A stretch of DNA of 64,000 nt from Hyperoplus lanceolatus (taxonomy: Eukaryota; Chordata; Actinopteri; Uranoscopiformes; Ammodytidae), in assembly GCA_026929865.2 (NCBI GenBank), contig CM049402.1:15233501-15297500 (forward strand), read 5' to 3'. Both the position numbers and the translations under genes were made by a program. Of the stretch, positions 59,540 through 64,000 are shown piece after piece (the first letter of the stretch is position 1; each line of letters starts with the position of its first letter). Under the pieces are notes generated by a model. That model did not search any database and was not told the origin of the DNA. It saw nothing but the letters and a program-made list of their open reading frames with translations.

Positions 59540-61678
59540 TGTGGGGATTTGTTTCTATTTAAAGACATGCCATATCATCTCTGGGTCTAGATGTCATTCC
59601 GGATCGAATACAGTAGATTTAAAAAAATAAAAATAACCACCCAGAACAACGGAGTCCATGTTAGAAACTACTAACTTTAGTCAAATGTAAAAGTCCTTTT
59701 GCAAAGAACACAGGCAACAGTGTGCCATCTCAGCAACCGTTTCAGCACAAATGTTCAGGCTCACTACAAAACTAGAGGTTTATCCTGTCTGATATGCACA
59801 TTGGATCCATCAGTGACATGCTGAGATCTGTGTGTTTGCAAAAGCACATTTATGTTTGTGTAAGTGAAGAAAAAGATGAAAGCAAGAATGAGAGCTTGTT
59901 TCCTGATAATGGTATTATAGCTTAGGCTCTTTGTCATGCTGTCAGCCAGGAGAGGAGCCATAGCTGGAAGAATCACTCCAATGCAGCGGAAACATCTTGT
60001 ATGTTTCATTGACATATCAGTCTATGGGGAAAACCAGCCCTCGCCTCTGCACTCCTCTGGTCTGTGATGCGTGTGCATGTACAAAAAAGTGGCACATCAT
60101 GGTACAGCTCTTTATTTGTTAGTGATAAAGGAAAGTAAAGCATTATAAGTGCACCACGATCAGAGAAGACATAGGGATTAAGCACTGTAATATACTGATT
60201 AAGCCCTGTAATATACAGTGAATACACATAAATACATATATGTACAGATATTGTACTTGTGCAACAACGGATGTACTGTCTATCACAAATAATAACTTTG
60301 GGGACATAGATACAACTTCTGTTCAATCAAAAGAAAACTAATTTGAAATATGAAAGAATGACTTCTCGTATTACACTGCCATGGTGCAGCATGCCATCTA
60401 ATTTTTGTTTTGGAAATTGGATGTGTTTGTTACATGCAATGCCACATTTTTGAGGGATTCTTCAAACTAAACTTGCTCTAAAACATTTATCCTGCTCCAA
60501 TGTTCTTTTCCTCACCTAATCAAAATGTATTTTAAATGGGACACCGACTCGCCAAACATTCTTTTTTTCAAAGACTTACCTGAAATCTCCTAAATGTTAC
60601 AGTCCTGGTAAAGTGAGTGGATACATCTTACCTTCTGGCGGACCTGTGTTGTCCTCTGCCTCACCTCTCAGCACTCAACACAGGGCAAGGTGACCAAATT
60701 CATCTCAGACCAGCCCATCCATTATCTTGTCAACACAGTCAGCTTCCCACCTTACTGTGTTCTTCTCCCAGAAGACTTCCCCTAATGAAATACCCAATAA
60801 TCACCGCACTCATCTCGTCATGCTCAAGGTAATTAATATATTTAGAGGGCGATGGCTAACTCTTAATTAAATCATGCCTCTTTTAACGGGACCTTGACTG
60901 GGACTAAATTTATGACCACTGGCTTTATCAAGTGCTTTGCACGCAACAAAGATTTGTCATTTTCACCCAAATCACAGCTAGATTTCACCACAATGGTACT
61001 CATGATTTATTTATCAATTCATGCTTGTTTGTTTCTTTATTTAAGGTTTAATAAATTACCTCTCATAATTACCTAACCTAGTTTTAGGTCCTTAAAAGCC
61101 CCCAATTAATGCTCAGCGCTGTATCGCATAGAAACATATTCATTTTGGTGGAGAATGCAGATAGCAACTTGGTGACATTAATCATATTACAAAATTGGGT
61201 GTATTTAATTAAATAAAGTCACACTGCAAATTAATTGTGCATTCTCACAATATTATCTTAAGCTAATGAAGGCTCGACAAAGAGACTGTTTAATTTTTTA
61301 AAAAGAGGCTAGATTAGTGGGATCTCAATTATGGCTAAAACAAAAGAGGGCTGCTTGCTTGGGAATGGCGCAAAGCAAAAAGTGGCGATTCAGCACTTTG
61401 GTCCAAACAAAAAACTGAGAAAGTTTCCATTGTTTTTGGGAAAAAACTGAACATGGCAATGATTCAAAAGATACATGGAAAATAATGAGCGCTGTAATTA
61501 GCCAGTCAGGCAATAACAGTATTTAAAATGATCATCATATAGAGGTGCTTGATAATGCCATTCACAGGCGGCTCGTCTGCTTGCTGACAGACTATCATAA
61601 CTTAAATTCTAAAAAAGAAAAAGGAAAGAGCAAAAGCATCCCGAGACCTATATTCACTGTGTATCTCCTGCATATTCT
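59540..61678. other. Non-coding region, possibly with conserved non-coding elements
   Basis: No gene was recognised. Around 60600-61300 the sequence is complex with many TAATTA-type cores and could be regulatory. Confidence 0.3.
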
Positions 61679-61679
61679 T

Positions 61680-61866
61680 TTTTTTTTTAGATATTTTTTT
61701 GGGCATTTTTATGCTTTATTTGATAGTGCAGAGAGACAGAGGTGAAATGGGGCAGAGAGGGGAGTGACACGCAGAGAACGACCGCGGGTGGGAATCGAAC
61801 CCGGGTCTGCTGCTGGGCCCGGCCCGGAAGGGGGACGCCTTACCAACTGAGCTAAAGGCACCCCCT
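61680..61866 (-). mobile_element. tRNA-derived SINE with intact A and B boxes
   Basis: On the minus strand the head reads gtgcctttagctcagttggt then aaggcgtcccc, with A box tagctcagttgg and B box gggttcgattcc. A body of about 100 bases and an A-rich end follow. The promoter boxes look complete, so the copy may be recent. Confidence 0.85.
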
Positions 61867-62316
61867 CTCCTGCATATTCTAAAACAACTAATGTGTAGCA
61901 AATCCCTGAAAGCAAATGAGATGTAATGCGATGTGTCACTGTTTCTAGAGAGTGCACAGATTAGAGGTTATAGTGTGAGCCAGCTTCTTCAGCTGAGGAA
62001 GTTTGGGCAGCAGACTTTGTTCATGAGCAAACACAGAAGTTTTCGTGTTGCGCACTTGACGGCTTAAACCAGCCACCGTCCAGTGGCTCAGAAGCAAAAC
62101 CATATTTATCAAAATTTTCTGCCTAATTTAAACTGAATTGAAATTAGCTTTCAATGGATAGGAGCTTATAATTCACTGTAATTTAGTATTTTATATTTCA
62201 TTTAACGCATCATATACCAAATGCTTTAATATGAACGTTTCCCCCTAATCTGCTAACTAAACGTAAAGAGTCTTTGTCTGAGAAATGACTTCAAGCATGC
62301 TAATAATCATTGTATG

Positions 62317-62438
62317 TTCATTTGAAAACACTTCCACCGATGTCCTCTCCTGTGATATAATATAATTTTCTTTTAGCTTCATTTGAAAACACTTCCACCG
62401 ATGTCCTCTCCTGTGATATAATATAATTTTCTTTTAGC
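62317..62438 (+). repeat. Perfect 61-bp tandem duplication
   Basis: The unit beginning ttcatttgaaaacacttcca and ending cttttagc occurs twice head to tail (62317-62377 and 62378-62438) without a mismatch. Confidence 0.95.
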
Positions 62439-62439
62439 T

Positions 62440-64000
62440 TCATTAGTCGATAACCAGAGTAAAAAAAAATGCTTGTGTCAATTATGGGGAGCTCCGAGGG
62501 TCAGTGAGTATATGAATTCTTAGCTGCACTCTGCTGCACATGATTACTGTATATTGAGTGGTCTCGAACAATGATTAACCCCCCGGCTGTGTTTTTGCAT
62601 GCACTTGTGTTTTTGAGCGTACTTGATGATCGCATGTGTATGAAATGTGCGCATCCCCCCCTAACCACACACACACACACACTCACACGATAAGCATCTA
62701 CAAGGGGCGAAGAGGTGATGAAGTGAAAAACTGTTCCCCTTGGCTAAGTGAGATGGAGGGCAGTGTTGGGTGGTCACGCCTTGTCTGCTCACGACAGTGG
62801 TGGGTTAAAGAGATTACACTGGGTCTGTGTCAGCAGCCTGGGGCTTGCTCACACAAGAACATAATGAGGAAGGACATGCTTGGCCTGCCGAAGGAGGGGG
62901 GGGGAGAAGGGAAGAAAAAAGTTACTGGAGTCAAACTGCTTTAAAAAAAAAGTTCACATGTTGATTTACAAGCATAGATCACAGTGAGTGAGACTGGCTG
63001 CATTCCACAGAGCTGAACTTAGTCCGTCCCCTCAGTCCGTACGCAGCTTGGTTACATTTGCTTACTCTGCCCCCTGAACCTGGAACAAGCTATAGCAGGA
63101 ACTAAAGCTGTCCAGCTTGATTTCCCTATATGGGATTTTAAACTTTTTATTTTTTTTAATCCGGAGAGGACATCTGTGGGTGTTTGCAACCTCTTAACTA
63201 CTGCACACTTCCACTTTGGCTCTGACATGTTTTATTATGTTTAGATACAGTTTTCCTGTCTGTCCATAACTTTGTGCGGACCTGTTGTGAGGTCACTCTC
63301 TTGAGAATGAGACCCCTTGTCTCAATAAGATTACCTGAATATATAAAGGTTTAATAAAAAAAAATTAAAATAAACAAGGTGGCTGTTGGGTACGAACACA
63401 CCCCATTCTCGGTTTTGCTCCCCAACCACCAACACAATGAACGTTATTTGTGTTCACCAAATGAACACAAATAGCTTTGTTACGGTGGATGCAAGAATGC
63501 AATGTTCTCGATCAGCCTCGAGTCCTCCTGACAGACAGACTTGCAACACGCCACTAAAGCTCTCCTGAAAGCTGATGCATCCCTCCTCTAAATGCATGTC
63601 TCTCTATGTTCTTTTATAGGCTCAAGTGACAGTCCTTTCGCCCTAATGTCTGAACCTAGACGTTCTCCCTGTCTCAGAAGAGCCCCCATCACAGTAAGAG
63701 ATGACCGCCGGTGGGGTTTGCATCCCAACACTTGGTGAGTGTCTGCCTTTACATCCTTTCTCTCTCACAATGACCACAACTCCGCCGCCACACCCCACCA
63801 TGGAATAATCCAGGAAACAAGTGACGACACACAGCAAGCACTTAAAGCAACGTTTGTCTCTTAGATCAGCTCCCTGTCCGGCCTCTATTTATTTTTCTGT
63901 ACTGATGCACATGCTGCAGTTAACTCTCTCTCTCTCCCTCTCTTTCTCTTCTACTCTTTGTCACAAACATATTTAAAAACTATCAAAGAGTTTAATGTAA
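62440..64000. other. Non-coding right edge of the window
   Basis: No gene was recognised. Contains a short (AC)n near 62666-62684 and pyrimidine-rich runs near 63920-63950. Confidence 0.35.

Overview
This is vertebrate nuclear DNA, almost certainly from a teleost fish. Genes are split into short exons by GT-AG introns. Long (CA)n/(TG)n arrays are frequent, and the repeats are fish-typical: a V-SINE-like element, other tRNA-headed SINEs, an L2/CR1-type LINE, a Tc1-like transposon, hAT-like elements and TTAA-flanked MITEs. No bacterial, phage or CRISPR features are present.

Layout. (1) About 225-4465, minus strand: a RAB6-subfamily small GTPase, missing only its C-terminal exon off the left edge, with two mutually exclusive copies of the switch-II exon. 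(2) 4790-7072: a 5'-truncated LINE with a nearly intact reverse-transcriptase ORF. (3) About 7803/8741-13285, minus strand: cone arrestin (arr3), with a TATA box. (4) 13320-20049: intergenic DNA with two DNA-transposon relics and a LINE fragment. (5) 20050-37677, plus strand: a complete 26-exon gene for a SHIP2-type inositol 5-phosphatase (SH2, 5-phosphatase, NPxY and SAM; 1245 residues by my exon joining). (6) 43973-45088, plus strand: a single-exon P2Y nucleotide receptor that most resembles P2RY4. (7) 45101-47321: a TTAA-type MITE holding a Tc1-like element, which itself holds a SINE. (8) 47322-64000: no recognisable gene, only microsatellites, SINEs, MITEs and complex sequence that may include conserved non-coding elements.

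How the genes fit together. The four encode unrelated activities: Golgi Rab traffic, cone-opsin shut-off, PI(3,4,5)P3 dephosphorylation and UTP/ATP sensing. They are linked by ancestry rather than pathway. On human Xq13.1, P2RY4, ARR3 and RAB41 are neighbours. On 11q13.4 lie INPPL1, P2RY2/P2RY6, RAB6A and ARRB1. This window carries all four families in about 45 kb and looks like a compact form of that ancient duplicated block.

Exon boundaries were read by eye from splice signals and phase continuity. Coordinates may be off by a base in places, and no database search was possible.
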